Below are positions 9,486-18,385 of a stretch of DNA of 64,000 nt, in pieces. Every line of letters begins with the position of its first letter. Position 1 is the stretch's first letter. The notes beneath the pieces were generated by a model that ran no database searches, was not told the DNA's origin, and was given only the letters and a program-made list of their open reading frames with translations. The DNA comes from DASTOB01 sp035720425 (lineage in GTDB: Bacteria > Chloroflexota > Limnocylindria > Limnocylindrales > CSP1-4), in the NCBI GenBank assembly GCA_035720425.1, contig DASTOB010000061.1, positions 32,306 to 96,305 on the forward strand. Reading direction: 5' to 3'. The position numbers were made by a program, and so were the translations under genes.

Positions 9486-10838
9486 ATGACCGTCGTGGCG
9501 CGGACCTGGAATCGGTTGACCCTTCCCGGGAAGATCGTGTTCACGGTCGTGCCGGTGCTCGTCGTCCTGACGGTCGCCGCGGTGGTGGCGATCGCGCTCG
9601 TCGGCGAGGCGGTCCTCGAGATCCTCGGCGCGAACCTGCCGATCGTCCGCTTCGTCGTCGCGGCGACGGCGATCCTGCTCATGACGATCCCGACGGCGTT
9701 CCTCATCATCTACATGGAGATGAAGGGCATCGCCCTCATGAACCTGCGGATCGGGCCAGACCGGGTCGGGCCGTTCGGTTCCCTCCTGTCGGTCATCCAC
9801 GGGCTCAAGGTCCTCATGAAGGAGGACTTCACCCCGACCGGCGCCGACTCGACGATCTTCACCCTCGCCCCGGTGGTCGTCTACCTGTCGGCCGTCATGG
9901 CCCTGCTCGTCATCCCGTTCGGGCCTGGCCTGTTCGGCGTCGACATGAACATCGCCCTGCTCTACTTCTTCGCCGTCGGCGGGCTGACCGTCGTGGGCCT
10001 GCTCATGGGCGGATGGTCGAGCTTCAACAAGTACTCGCTGCTCGGCGGTCTCCGCTCCGCGGCCCAGATCATCAGCTATGAGATCCCGCTCACCCTGTCG
10101 GTCGTCGGCGTCCTCCTGCTGGCGGGCACGATGAGCCTCAACCAGCTCGTCCAGAACCAGGCCGGCTGGTTCACCGATTGGTACATCTGGCAGCAGCCGC
10201 TCGGCGCGCTCATCTTCTTCATCGCCGCCACGGCCGAGGCGAACCGGACCCCGTTCGACCTGACCGAGGCGGACTCCGAGATCGTGGCCGGCTTCGCGAC
10301 CGAGTACTCCGGGATGCGCTTCGGCTTCTTCTTCTTCGCCGAGTACGTGAATGTGTTCATCGTCTCGGCGCTCATGGTCACGCTCTTCTTCGGTGGCTGG
10401 AACGCGCCGTTCCCGTTCCCGGCCACGAGTCTCGCGCTCGACCCGGCATCACTCGGGATCGGCCTGCTCATCCTCATCGCCGTCGTGCCGGTCGTCGCCA
10501 CGCTCGTCTTCGCGGCCCCGTTCTGGCTGCTCCGCCCGGCCTGGCCGGCGTGGTACGGGCTCGTCATCGGGTTCGTCCTGTTCAACCTCGTCGCCGTCGC
10601 CGCCGTCGTCGGCTGGGCGTACATCAGCTTCGACTGGGTGGCCGGCCTCGCCTGGTTCCTGGTCAAGACGTACTTCTTCGTGTTCGTCTTCGTGTGGATG
10701 CGCGGGACGCTGCCGCGAGTCCGGATCGACCAGCTCATGAATTTCGCCTGGAAGTGGCTCATGGAGCTCGCCTTCATCAACATCTTCATCACGGCCGGGG
10801 CCATCCTCGTGATCGACGCCCTGAGGTCCGGGTCGTGA
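9486..10838 (+). CDS. nuoH: NADH-quinone oxidoreductase subunit H
   Basis: Membrane subunit that builds the quinone access tunnel. 450 residues, longer than the usual 320-400 because of an N-terminal segment of about 60 residues with an extra hydrophobic stretch. Family signatures: MNLRIGPDRVGPFG, LKVLMKEDFTP, the acidic loop AEANRTPFDLTEADSEIVAGFATEYSGMRFGFFFFAEY, and FVWMRGTLPRVRIDQLMNFAWK. Eight or more transmembrane helices. Sits before the I/E fusion instead of after nuoG as in the common A-to-N order. Confidence 0.95.
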   Translation: MTVVARTWNRLTLPGKIVFTVVPVLVVLTVAAVVAIALVGEAVLEILGANLPIVRFVVAATAILLMTIPTAFLIIYMEMKGIALMNLRIGPDRVGPFGSLLSVIHGLKVLMKEDFTPTGADSTIFTLAPVVVYLSAVMALLVIPFGPGLFGVDMNIALLYFFAVGGLTVVGLLMGGWSSFNKYSLLGGLRSAAQIISYEIPLTLSVVGVLLLAGTMSLNQLVQNQAGWFTDWYIWQQPLGALIFFIAATAEANRTPFDLTEADSEIVAGFATEYSGMRFGFFFFAEYVNVFIVSALMVTLFFGGWNAPFPFPATSLALDPASLGIGLLILIAVVPVVATLVFAAPFWLLRPAWPAWYGLVIGFVLFNLVAVAAVVGWAYISFDWVAGLAWFLVKTYFFVFVFVWMRGTLPRVRIDQLMNFAWKWLMELAFINIFITAGAILVIDALRSGS

Positions 10839-11491
10839 GCTTCGTCCCGGGCATCGGCCTCGTGAAGGGCATGGCCCTGACCCTGCGCCGGTTCTTCGAG
10901 CCGAAGGTGACGGTCCGCTACCCGGAGGTCCAGGCGGACATCCCGCCGAAGTTCCGCGGCCGCCTCCAGCTGCTGTATGACGAGTACGGCACGATCAAGT
11001 GCGAGACGTGCTTCCAGTGCGCCCAGGCCTGCCCGATCGAGTGCATCGACATGGGCGGCATCGACACGAAGGGTCGCTACCACGTCCACTGGGGCGCCCC
11101 GGAGACGTACGGCGAGCGGCGCGAGGAATCGGCCCTCCGACGCTCCGGCAGGCCCGTTCCGGATCCCGCCTACGCCCACTTCGAGCCGATCGACCTCGGG
11201 CCGGTCGACGCCGTCCTCGACGAGTACGACCACGATCCGGCGCACATGCTCGCGATCCTCGAGGGAACGCAGGCCGCCTACGGCTACCTGCCGGTCGCGG
11301 CGCTCAAGCGGATCAGCCACCGAACTGGCGCGTGGTACGCGACGATCTACGGGACCGCGACGTACTACCGGCACCTCCGGTTCGAGGCACCCGGTGACGC
11401 GCTCGCGGTGGCCGATGCGGCGGCGCGCCGGCCCGGCGACGCCGCCTACCTCGACGCGCTGACGACGGCGATCGGGCGGCGGGTCCAGTGA
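10835..11491 (+). CDS. Chimera: single-cluster NuoI fused to the helical half of NuoE
   Basis: 218 residues from GTG 10835 (GTGA overlap with nuoH). Residues 1-70 are NuoI-like: GLVKGMALTLRRFFEPKVTVRYP, then one ferredoxin motif with Cys56, Cys59, Cys62, Cys66 and an extra Cys70. Ordinary NuoI has two such motifs and holds clusters N6a and N6b; here the second is missing and no cysteine follows residue 70. Residues about 115-175 (HMLAILEGTQAAYGYLPVAALKRISHRTG...IYGTATYYRHLRF) resemble the N-terminal helical domain of NuoE, but the thioredoxin-like half with the N1a cysteines is absent. nuoF begins 14 bases later, so this is not a frameshift. Role: probable link between the flavin proteins and NuoB. 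Confidence 0.8.
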   Translation: MSFVPGIGLVKGMALTLRRFFEPKVTVRYPEVQADIPPKFRGRLQLLYDEYGTIKCETCFQCAQACPIECIDMGGIDTKGRYHVHWGAPETYGERREESALRRSGRPVPDPAYAHFEPIDLGPVDAVLDEYDHDPAHMLAILEGTQAAYGYLPVAALKRISHRTGAWYATIYGTATYYRHLRFEAPGDALAVADAAARRPGDAAYLDALTTAIGRRVQ

Positions 11492-11504
11492 CGACGGTGA
11501 CCCG

Positions 11505-12839
11505 ATGACGACCGTGCTGTCGACCCCGGCCGCCTGGCCGCGGATCCTCCTCGCCCGCGCCGGTGCGGCCGATCCGACCGACCTCGACGCGGCGGTCCGA
11601 GCCGGTGCCTTCGAGGGCCTCCGGCGGGCCGTGCGCGACCTGGGCCCGACCGGGGCGATCGCGACGGTCGCGGCCTCCGGGTTGCGCGGACGCGGCGGGG
11701 CAGGCTTCTCGACCGGCGAGAAGTGGCGCGCCTGCGCCGGGACCGAGGCGCCGCGCCGGTTCGTGGTCGCCAACGCCTATGGCGCCGACCCGGCCTCGCG
11801 CACCGACCTCGCGCTCATCGAGCTCGATCCGTATGCGGTCATCGAGGGGCTCGCGATCGCCGCCTACGCGATCGGCGCGCGCGAGGCGATCGTCGCGATC
11901 CGCGCCGACGCGGCCGACGCCGTCCGGGCGATCGAGCGGGCGGTCGCGGCCGCCACGAAGGCGGGCTACCTCGGCGACGGCGTGCTCGGCTCCGGACACG
12001 ACATCGACGTCACCGTCCGGCCCGTCCAGGGCGCCTGGATGCTCGGCGAGGAGACGGTGCTGCTCAAGGCGCTCGAGGGCCGCCGTGGCCAGCCGGAGCA
12101 GCGGCCGCCGTACCCGGCACGGCGCGGCCTGTTCGGCGCTCCCACCGTCGTCCAGAACGTGCAGACGCTCGCGGCCGTGCCGTGGATCGTGACGAACGGG
12201 CCGGAGGCGTTCGCGGCGATTGGAGACCCGGACGCCCCGGGCACGATCCTCGTCGGCCTGCGCGGCCCATCCGGCGACGGCATCGCGGAGGTGCCCCTCG
12301 GGACGCCGCTTCGCCAGGTGGCCGCGCTCGCGGGGAGCCTGCCGCGCGGCCGGACGCTCAAGGCCGTCCTCGTCGGTGGCCCGTCCGGCGGGATCCTGCC
12401 GCCGAGCCTGCTCGACACCCCGTACACGTACGCCGGCCTCCGGTCGGTCGGGGCCCACGTCGGCTCCGGCTCCGTGGTCGTGGCGGACGATCGGGCGTGC
12501 ATCGTCGACCTCGCCCGGATCCTGACCGGCTTCTGTGCCACGGAGGCGTGCGGCAAGACCATCCCGTGCCGGATCGGGACGCAGCGGCTCCTCGAGATCG
12601 CCGAACGGTTCGCCGGCGGACGGGCCCGGCCGACCGATCCGGACCTTGTCGTGGACCTCTCGGCGGACATCGTCGGGAGCGCGCTGTGCGACCACGAGCG
12701 GCTGGCGACGCTTCCGCTCACGAGCGGGATGCGATACTTCCGCTCCGAGATCGACGACCACATCGTGCGCGGCACGTGCCCCGCCGGCGTCTGCCGGCCG
12801 ATCGCCGCGCCGGCCACGTCCGCCGCCGGAGCCCACTGA
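11505..12839 (+). CDS. nuoF: NuoF-like FMN protein with altered cluster and NADH sites
   Basis: 444 residues. The FMN loop GRGGAGF (62-68) with TGEKW, GEET (181-184) and the long NuoF scaffold are present. Two departures from the family are clear. First, the N3 cluster motif normally reads ES-CG-x-C-xx-CR; here it is Cys349-G-K-Thr352-I-P-Cys355, so the middle ligand is threonine, although the distant fourth ligand Cys395 remains. Second, the NADH/FMN loop that is usually N-A-D-E-S-E-P-G-T reads N90-A-Y-G-A-D95-P-A-S, losing the aspartate and glutamate that contact FMN and NADH. It may bind FMN but use a different donor, or be mainly structural. Follows the I/E chimera and precedes the NuoG replacement. 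Confidence 0.85.
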   Translation: MTTVLSTPAAWPRILLARAGAADPTDLDAAVRAGAFEGLRRAVRDLGPTGAIATVAASGLRGRGGAGFSTGEKWRACAGTEAPRRFVVANAYGADPASRTDLALIELDPYAVIEGLAIAAYAIGAREAIVAIRADAADAVRAIERAVAAATKAGYLGDGVLGSGHDIDVTVRPVQGAWMLGEETVLLKALEGRRGQPEQRPPYPARRGLFGAPTVVQNVQTLAAVPWIVTNGPEAFAAIGDPDAPGTILVGLRGPSGDGIAEVPLGTPLRQVAALAGSLPRGRTLKAVLVGGPSGGILPPSLLDTPYTYAGLRSVGAHVGSGSVVVADDRACIVDLARILTGFCATEACGKTIPCRIGTQRLLEIAERFAGGRARPTDPDLVVDLSADIVGSALCDHERLATLPLTSGMRYFRSEIDDHIVRGTCPAGVCRPIAAPATSAAGAH

Positions 12840-12846
12840 CGACGCA

Positions 12847-15501
12847 ATGGCAGACCTGATCACCCGCCCCGACGCCAGGCCACCGGCCCCACCGGCCGGG
12901 TCGCCGGCCGACGCCTCGCTCGCCGAGCGCCTGCTCGAGACGCAGGCGCCGCAGCGGCCGATGTCGACGCCGCGCATCCGGATCGAGGTCGACGGTCGGG
13001 TCGTGGAGGGCTTCGAGGGCCAGACGATCCTCGAGGTCTGCCGCGACAACGGGATCGAGATCCCGACCCTGTGCTACGAGCCCAAGCTGCCCGGCTTCGG
13101 CGCCTGCCGGATGTGCGTCGTCGAGGTCGACGGGGAGGACCATCCACCGATCTCGTGCTCGCGCGACGCCGAGGCGGGGATGGTCGTGCGAACCCAGACG
13201 GACGAGGTCCGGCGCCTCCGACGGACGAACCTCGAGCTCATCTTCAGCGACCACAACGCGTACTGCCTGCCGCCCTGCCAGAACAAGTGCCCCAGCCACA
13301 TCGACATCCCGGGCTTCCTGAAGCAGAACGCCGAGGGCAACTTCCGCGAATCGACACGGATCTTCAAGCGGACGATCCCCTTCCCGTCGGTCCTCGGCCG
13401 GGTCTGTCCGGCGCCGTGTGAGGAGCACTGCCGGCGCGACGAGGTGGACGAGGCGATCGCCATCCGCGACAGCCATCGCTACGCTGGCGACCAGGTCCTC
13501 CGGGCGATGCTCGACGACGGCGTCGATCCACCGGTGCCGTTCGAGGTCCAGCCCCGGACCGGCCGGCGGGCCGCCGTCATCGGCTCCGGGCCGGCGGGCA
13601 TGTCCGCGGCGTACTACCTGCTCATCTCCGGCCACGACGTGACCGTCTTCGAGCGCGACCCGGCGCCGGGCGGGATGCTCCGCTACGGCATCCCGCAGTA
13701 CCGCCTGCCCAAGGTCGAGGTGCTCGAGGCGGAGTACGAGTCGGTCACCCGGCTCGGCGGGCGGATCGTGTGCAACCAGGGCCTCGGACGCGACTTCACC
13801 CTCGACGACCTGCGCAACCAGGGCTTCGACGCGGTCGTCGTCGCGATCGGCTGCTACGACACGAACAAGCTCGGCATTCCGGGCGAGGACGCCGAGGGCG
13901 TCTACGACGGCCTCGAGTACCTGCGCACGGCCACGCTGGGCCTCGAGGTGCCGGGGCACGCCGGCAGCCGGGTCGTCGTCATCGGCGGCGGGTTCACCTC
14001 GATGGACTGCACGCGGACGTCGGTCCGCCAGGGCGCGAAGGAGGTCACCCTCGTCTATCGGCGCGACATGAAGGACATGCCGGCCGCGAACGAGGTTCAC
14101 GAGGCGCTCGAGGAAGGCGCCCAGGCCATCTTCCAGGCCGGCCCGTCGCGGATCATCACGGATCCGAAGAGCGGGCGCGTGACCGGCGTCGAGTTCATCC
14201 GGATGCAGCTCGGCGAGCCGGACGCGTCGGGGCGGCGCCGGCCGGAGCCGGCGCCCGGGACCGAGTTCACGATCCCGTGCGACCGGGTGCTCCTCGCCAT
14301 CGGCCAGGGCCCGGAGCTCGACTGGATCGGACCGGGATCAGAGGGGGTCGAGGCGACCCGCCAGCGCCGCCTCAAGGCGGACGCGGTCACGTTCGAGACC
14401 GGCCGGCCGGGCGTCTTCGGCACCGGCGACGTGCGGATCGGCGCGGCGACGGTCGTCCAGGCCATCGCCGAGGGCCGCCGGGCCGCGTACGCGGTCGATG
14501 CCTACCTGCAGGGCCTCGACCTGGGCGCGATCCGCACCCGCCAGACCCTGGCCGAGCCGCAGCCGGAGTTCCTGTCCATCGTGCCGTTCACGAGCGAGGT
14601 GAAGGAGCCGCGCTACCGGATGACGGCTATGGAGCCGGAGGTCCGAAACCGGAGCTACGTCGAATACGAGATCCCGTACTCGCGCGAGGAGGCGGTCGCC
14701 GAATCGACGCGCTGCCTCCAGTGCACGTGCGAGGCGATCGGGTTCTGTGACCTCCGCCGCCTCGGAATCGAGTACGGGACGACGCTCCGGACGCTCGAGC
14801 CGCAGCACCACCAGGGCGCGGGCTACCGGAGCGTGACGGAGAACCGCTTCACCGGCGTCAACCACGACTACCTCCGCGACGACTCGCACGCGTTCATCCT
14901 GCGCGAGCCGTCGCGCTGCATCGACTGCGGCCGATGCGCCAACGTGTGCGCCGAGGTGGTCGGCGCGGCGTGCTACGACTTCATGCGGATCGGCTTCGAC
15001 ACGCTCGTCACGACGCCGCTCGACATGAGCCTCAACGACACGCCGTGCGTGTCGTGCGGGCGCTGTGCCGAGACGTGCCCCACCGGCGCGCTCATGCCGA
15101 AGCCACGCGTGCTCCAGAAGTACGAGGTCGACGAGAGCCGCTGCATCCTGTGCGGGATCTGCGTCGACGCGTGCCCGTACGACGCGTTGCGCGACGGGGC
15201 GGACTTCGAGCTGTCGCACACGAGCCGGCAGGATCCGATGATCGACCTGCTCGCGATCGCCGCGGTCGAGCGCGAGACGGAGGTCACGTACATCCGGCGC
15301 GAGCGGGACTGGCTCGAGCGCGCGACGGCGGAGGGTCGGGTCATCGGCTCCGACCGGCTCCTCCCGGTCCTGCCGCCAACCGTCGCTGCGCGCGGCGAGA
15401 CGGGCAACGGCCACGGGCACGGCAACGGCAACGGCCATACCGACGGGCACGGGATCACCGGGATCGGGCCCGGCGGATCCGGCCACGCCCACCCGAAGTA
15501 G
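12847..15501 (+). CDS. NuoG replacement: 2Fe-2S / GltD-like FAD / multi-4Fe-4S fusion
   Basis: 884 residues from ATG 12847. Residues about 42-115 are a NuoG-type 2Fe-2S domain (Cys76, then GACRMC and SCS). Residues about 130-230 carry the GltD N-terminal cluster region (CLPPCQNKCPSHIDIPGF, VCPAPCEEHC). A two-dinucleotide flavoprotein follows: FAD motif GSGPAG from residue 246, a second VIGGGFTSMDC, and GVFGTGDVRIGAATVVQAIAEGRRAA, as in glutamate-synthase beta subunits. The C-terminal part has CIDCGRCANVC (691), CVSCGRCAETCPTGAL (734) and CILCGICVDACPYDAL (766). The molybdopterin-type domain and the His-Cys N5 motif of normal NuoG are absent. The last 40 residues are Gly/His/Asn-rich. In the operon it occupies NuoG's place, so it probably feeds electrons, perhaps from NADPH, into complex I. 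Confidence 0.9.
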   Translation: MADLITRPDARPPAPPAGSPADASLAERLLETQAPQRPMSTPRIRIEVDGRVVEGFEGQTILEVCRDNGIEIPTLCYEPKLPGFGACRMCVVEVDGEDHPPISCSRDAEAGMVVRTQTDEVRRLRRTNLELIFSDHNAYCLPPCQNKCPSHIDIPGFLKQNAEGNFRESTRIFKRTIPFPSVLGRVCPAPCEEHCRRDEVDEAIAIRDSHRYAGDQVLRAMLDDGVDPPVPFEVQPRTGRRAAVIGSGPAGMSAAYYLLISGHDVTVFERDPAPGGMLRYGIPQYRLPKVEVLEAEYESVTRLGGRIVCNQGLGRDFTLDDLRNQGFDAVVVAIGCYDTNKLGIPGEDAEGVYDGLEYLRTATLGLEVPGHAGSRVVVIGGGFTSMDCTRTSVRQGAKEVTLVYRRDMKDMPAANEVHEALEEGAQAIFQAGPSRIITDPKSGRVTGVEFIRMQLGEPDASGRRRPEPAPGTEFTIPCDRVLLAIGQGPELDWIGPGSEGVEATRQRRLKADAVTFETGRPGVFGTGDVRIGAATVVQAIAEGRRAAYAVDAYLQGLDLGAIRTRQTLAEPQPEFLSIVPFTSEVKEPRYRMTAMEPEVRNRSYVEYEIPYSREEAVAESTRCLQCTCEAIGFCDLRRLGIEYGTTLRTLEPQHHQGAGYRSVTENRFTGVNHDYLRDDSHAFILREPSRCIDCGRCANVCAEVVGAACYDFMRIGFDTLVTTPLDMSLNDTPCVSCGRCAETCPTGALMPKPRVLQKYEVDESRCILCGICVDACPYDALRDGADFELSHTSRQDPMIDLLAIAAVERETEVTYIRRERDWLERATAEGRVIGSDRLLPVLPPTVAARGETGNGHGHGNGNGHTDGHGITGIGPGGSGHAHPK

Positions 15502-15510
15502 GCCGTCCGC

Positions 15511-16116
15511 ATGCCCTCCTGGATCCCCGGGGCGTTCCGGCCGCTGATCGCCACCGCGGTCCTCGCCGGCATCGTGCTGACGCCGGCGATCCTGACCGTC
15601 CTGCTGTGGGGCGGTGACTTCACCGACGCCCTGTTCCTCGTCTTCGCCGTGACCATGCTCGTGTCCGCGCTGGCGGTCGTGACGATGCGCGACATCATCC
15701 GCTGCGGTCTGGCGATGATCGTCTGCTTCGGTGCCCTCGCCGGCATCTACCTGCTCGCCGGCGCGACGCTCGTCGCCGCCGCCCAGGTCGTCGTCTACAT
15801 CGGCGCGATCAGCGTGCTCATCCTGTTCGCGATCATGCTGACCGAGACGAAGGCGGCCCCGTCGCGGCTCGTGTTCCAGACCCAGGCCGGGCCGGCCGGT
15901 GTCGCCGCCGTGGTGCTCGCCATCGTCATCGCGATCACGGTCACGGCGACCGACTGGGGCGAGCTCGGCGAGCGCCTCCACACGGCGACGGACACGCTCG
16001 CCCGGCTGCTCTTCGCGGACTACGTCCTGCCCTTCGAGATCGTCGGCGTCCTCCTCCTCGCGGCCGTCATCGGTGGCGTGTTCATCGCCAAGCGCGAGCG
16101 GGGCGAGTCGCTGTGA
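15511..16116 (+). CDS. nuoJ: NADH-quinone oxidoreductase subunit J
   Basis: Membrane subunit between NuoH and the antiporter-like subunits. 201 residues with five transmembrane helices. The conserved third helix region [33 protein letters not shown] is present, containing the family's Q-VVYIGAI-VLI-F-IML signature. Start ATG 15511, nine bases after the NuoG-replacement stop; four-base overlap with nuoK. Confidence 0.94.
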   Translation: MPSWIPGAFRPLIATAVLAGIVLTPAILTVLLWGGDFTDALFLVFAVTMLVSALAVVTMRDIIRCGLAMIVCFGALAGIYLLAGATLVAAAQVVVYIGAISVLILFAIMLTETKAAPSRLVFQTQAGPAGVAAVVLAIVIAITVTATDWGELGERLHTATDTLARLLFADYVLPFEIVGVLLLAAVIGGVFIAKRERGESL

Positions 16117-16427
16117 TCGCCAACTCGCTCGATGCCTACCTGATCCTGTCCGGGCTCCTGTTCGCCATCGGCACGTTCGGCTTCCTCGCACGGCGCAACG
16201 CGATCAGCATGCTCATGTCGATCGAGCTCATGCTCAACGCGGTGAACCTCGCGATCGTCGCCTTCGGCGCGTTCGTCGCCGGCCTGGCGGAGAACGGATC
16301 GGTCATCGCGATCATGGTCATCGCCGTCGCGGCGGCCGAGGCGACGGTGGGGCTCGCGATCGTCATCGCCATCTTCCGCAACCGGCGGACGCCGCTCGTC
16401 GACGAATACGACGCGATGCGGCGGTAA
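16113..16427 (+). CDS. nuoK: NADH-quinone oxidoreductase subunit K
   Basis: Small proton-translocating membrane subunit. 104 residues, three transmembrane helices. The two membrane glutamates of the family are visible in [17 protein letters not shown] and [18 protein letters not shown]. Start GTG 16113 overlaps the nuoJ stop by four bases. Confidence 0.95.
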   Translation: MIANSLDAYLILSGLLFAIGTFGFLARRNAISMLMSIELMLNAVNLAIVAFGAFVAGLAENGSVIAIMVIAVAAAEATVGLAIVIAIFRNRRTPLVDEYDAMRR

Positions 16428-16433
16428 GGCACG

Positions 16434-18383
16434 ATGGACGTCCTCGTTCCGCTCATCGCGATCCTGCCGCTGGCAGGGTTCGCGATCACCGCGCTCGTCG
16501 GGCGGCGGCTCGACAAGGAGGCCCACTGGATCCCGGTCGGCCTCGTTGTCGTCGCCTGGGCGATCTCGATGGTCGTCGCGTACCTCGCGCTCACCCACGC
16601 GGAACCGTTCGGGGAGCACGGCTTCGGGGTCACGCTGTACGAGTGGATCCCGGCCGGCGACTTCGTCGTCGAGGCGGGCTTCTTCGTCGACACCCTGACG
16701 GCCTGCCTGCTCATCGTGGTCACCACGATCGGCATGCTCGTGCACGTCTACTCGATCGGCTACATGAGCCACGACCCGGGGTACTGGCGCTTCTTCGCCT
16801 ACCTCAACCTGTTCATGTTCTCGATGCTCCTGCTCGTCCTCGCGGACAGCTTCCTCGTCGTGTTCGTGGCCTGGGAGCTGGTCGGCCTGTCGAGCTACCT
16901 GCTCATCGGGTTCTGGTACCGCAAGCGGACCGCCGCTCTGGCGGCGAAGAAGGCGTTCATCGTCAACCGCGTCGGCGACGTGGGCTTCGCGCTCGGGATC
17001 ATGCTCATCTTCGTGAGCCTCGGCACGCTCGACATCCGCGAGACGATCGAGCGCATCGGGGAGCTCGAGCCGCTCACGATCAGCGTCATTTCGCTCCTCA
17101 TCTTCGCCGGGGCGATGGGCAAGAGCGCCCAGTTCCCGCTCCACGTGTGGTTGCCCGACGCGATGGAGGGCCCGACGCCCGTCTCCGCGCTCATCCACGC
17201 CGCGACGATGGTCAACGCCGGCGTCTACCTCGTGGCCCGCACGAGCCCGATCTTCGCCCACGCCCCCGAGGCGCTCGTGGTCGTCGCCGCGATCGGCATC
17301 TTCACCGCCATCCTGGCCGCCTCGATCGCGCTGACCCAGACGGACATCAAGCGCGTGCTCGCCTATTCGACGCTCAGCCAGCTCGGCTACATGTTCGCCG
17401 CCCTCGGTGTCGGCGCGTTCACCGCCGCGATCTTCCATCTCATGACCCACGGTTTCTTCAAGGGCCTGCTGTTCCTCGGCTCGGGCTCCGTCATCCACGC
17501 CGTGCACGAGGAGCAGGACATGCGCCGGATGGGCGGCCTGCGTCGGAAGATCCCGATCACCTACGCGACGATGCTCGTCGGCTCGCTCGCGATCGCCGGC
17601 ATCCCGCCGCTGGCCGGCTTCTTCAGCAAGGACGAGATCCTCGGCGAGTCGTTCAAGCTCGGGTTCGCGTGGGTCTGGTTCATCGGCTTCGTCGTGGCCG
17701 GCCTCACCGCGTTCTACATGTTCCGGCTCATGGGCCTCACGTTCTGGGGCGAGTTCCGCGGTCCGCGCGAGGTCTGGGACCGGATCCATGAATCGCCGCG
17801 GGTCATGACCGTGCCGCTCATCCTGCTCGCCATTCCGTCCGCCCTGCTCGGCCTGTACCTGGGCCTGCCACTCGGCGACAGCACGCTCCACCACTGGCTC
17901 GAGCCGGTGTTCCACGAGGCCACCGAGCTGCTCCACCACGAGCTCGAGCCATATGCGCTGTTCGGGATCGACGGCGTGCTCATCCTGGCCAGCGTCGGGG
18001 TCGCCGCGGTCGGCATCGCGATCGCCTGGCGGCTGTTCGGCGTCGAGCTGCCCGGCCTTCGGCACCGCGCCCCGGACCCGGAGGCGGTTCGCACCCTGAC
18101 CGCCCGCGCGCCGTTCCTCTACCGCGCGTCGCTCAACAAGTGGTGGTTCGACGAGCTCAACGACCTGCTGTTCATGCGGATCGGCGGCCGGATCGCGGCC
18201 GCCCTATGGTGGTTCGACCGCGAGATCGTCGACGGGATCGTCAACGGGGCGGGAGCCGTGACGCGTGCCAGCGGCCGGGGTCTCGCCGAGGTCCAGACCG
18301 GCCGGGTCCAGAACTACGCCCTCGGGATCGCGATCGGGCTGATCGTGATGGCCGGCTCCTACCTGTGGATCGCGGGGCGCTGA
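16434..18383 (+). CDS. nuoL: NADH-quinone oxidoreductase subunit L
   Basis: Distal antiporter-like proton-pumping subunit. 649 residues. Landmarks: FFVDTLTACLLIVVTTIGMLVHVYSIGYM, the helix-5 acidic residue in FVAWELVGLSSYLLIGFWY, GKSAQFPLHVWLPDAMEGPTPVSALIHAATMV with the conserved lysine and histidines, and a C-terminal extension forming the lateral helix region. Normal length for the family. Six bases after nuoK. Confidence 0.96.
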   Translation: MDVLVPLIAILPLAGFAITALVGRRLDKEAHWIPVGLVVVAWAISMVVAYLALTHAEPFGEHGFGVTLYEWIPAGDFVVEAGFFVDTLTACLLIVVTTIGMLVHVYSIGYMSHDPGYWRFFAYLNLFMFSMLLLVLADSFLVVFVAWELVGLSSYLLIGFWYRKRTAALAAKKAFIVNRVGDVGFALGIMLIFVSLGTLDIRETIERIGELEPLTISVISLLIFAGAMGKSAQFPLHVWLPDAMEGPTPVSALIHAATMVNAGVYLVARTSPIFAHAPEALVVVAAIGIFTAILAASIALTQTDIKRVLAYSTLSQLGYMFAALGVGAFTAAIFHLMTHGFFKGLLFLGSGSVIHAVHEEQDMRRMGGLRRKIPITYATMLVGSLAIAGIPPLAGFFSKDEILGESFKLGFAWVWFIGFVVAGLTAFYMFRLMGLTFWGEFRGPREVWDRIHESPRVMTVPLILLAIPSALLGLYLGLPLGDSTLHHWLEPVFHEATELLHHELEPYALFGIDGVLILASVGVAAVGIAIAWRLFGVELPGLRHRAPDPEAVRTLTARAPFLYRASLNKWWFDELNDLLFMRIGGRIAAALWWFDREIVDGIVNGAGAVTRASGRGLAEVQTGRVQNYALGIAIGLIVMAGSYLWIAGR

Positions 18384-18385
18384 CG

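Noticed and set aside
11478..11505. A frameshift that would hide the missing NuoE half after the I/E chimera
   Set aside because: nuoF starts 14 bases after the stop; there is no space for a thioredoxin-like domain in any frame.
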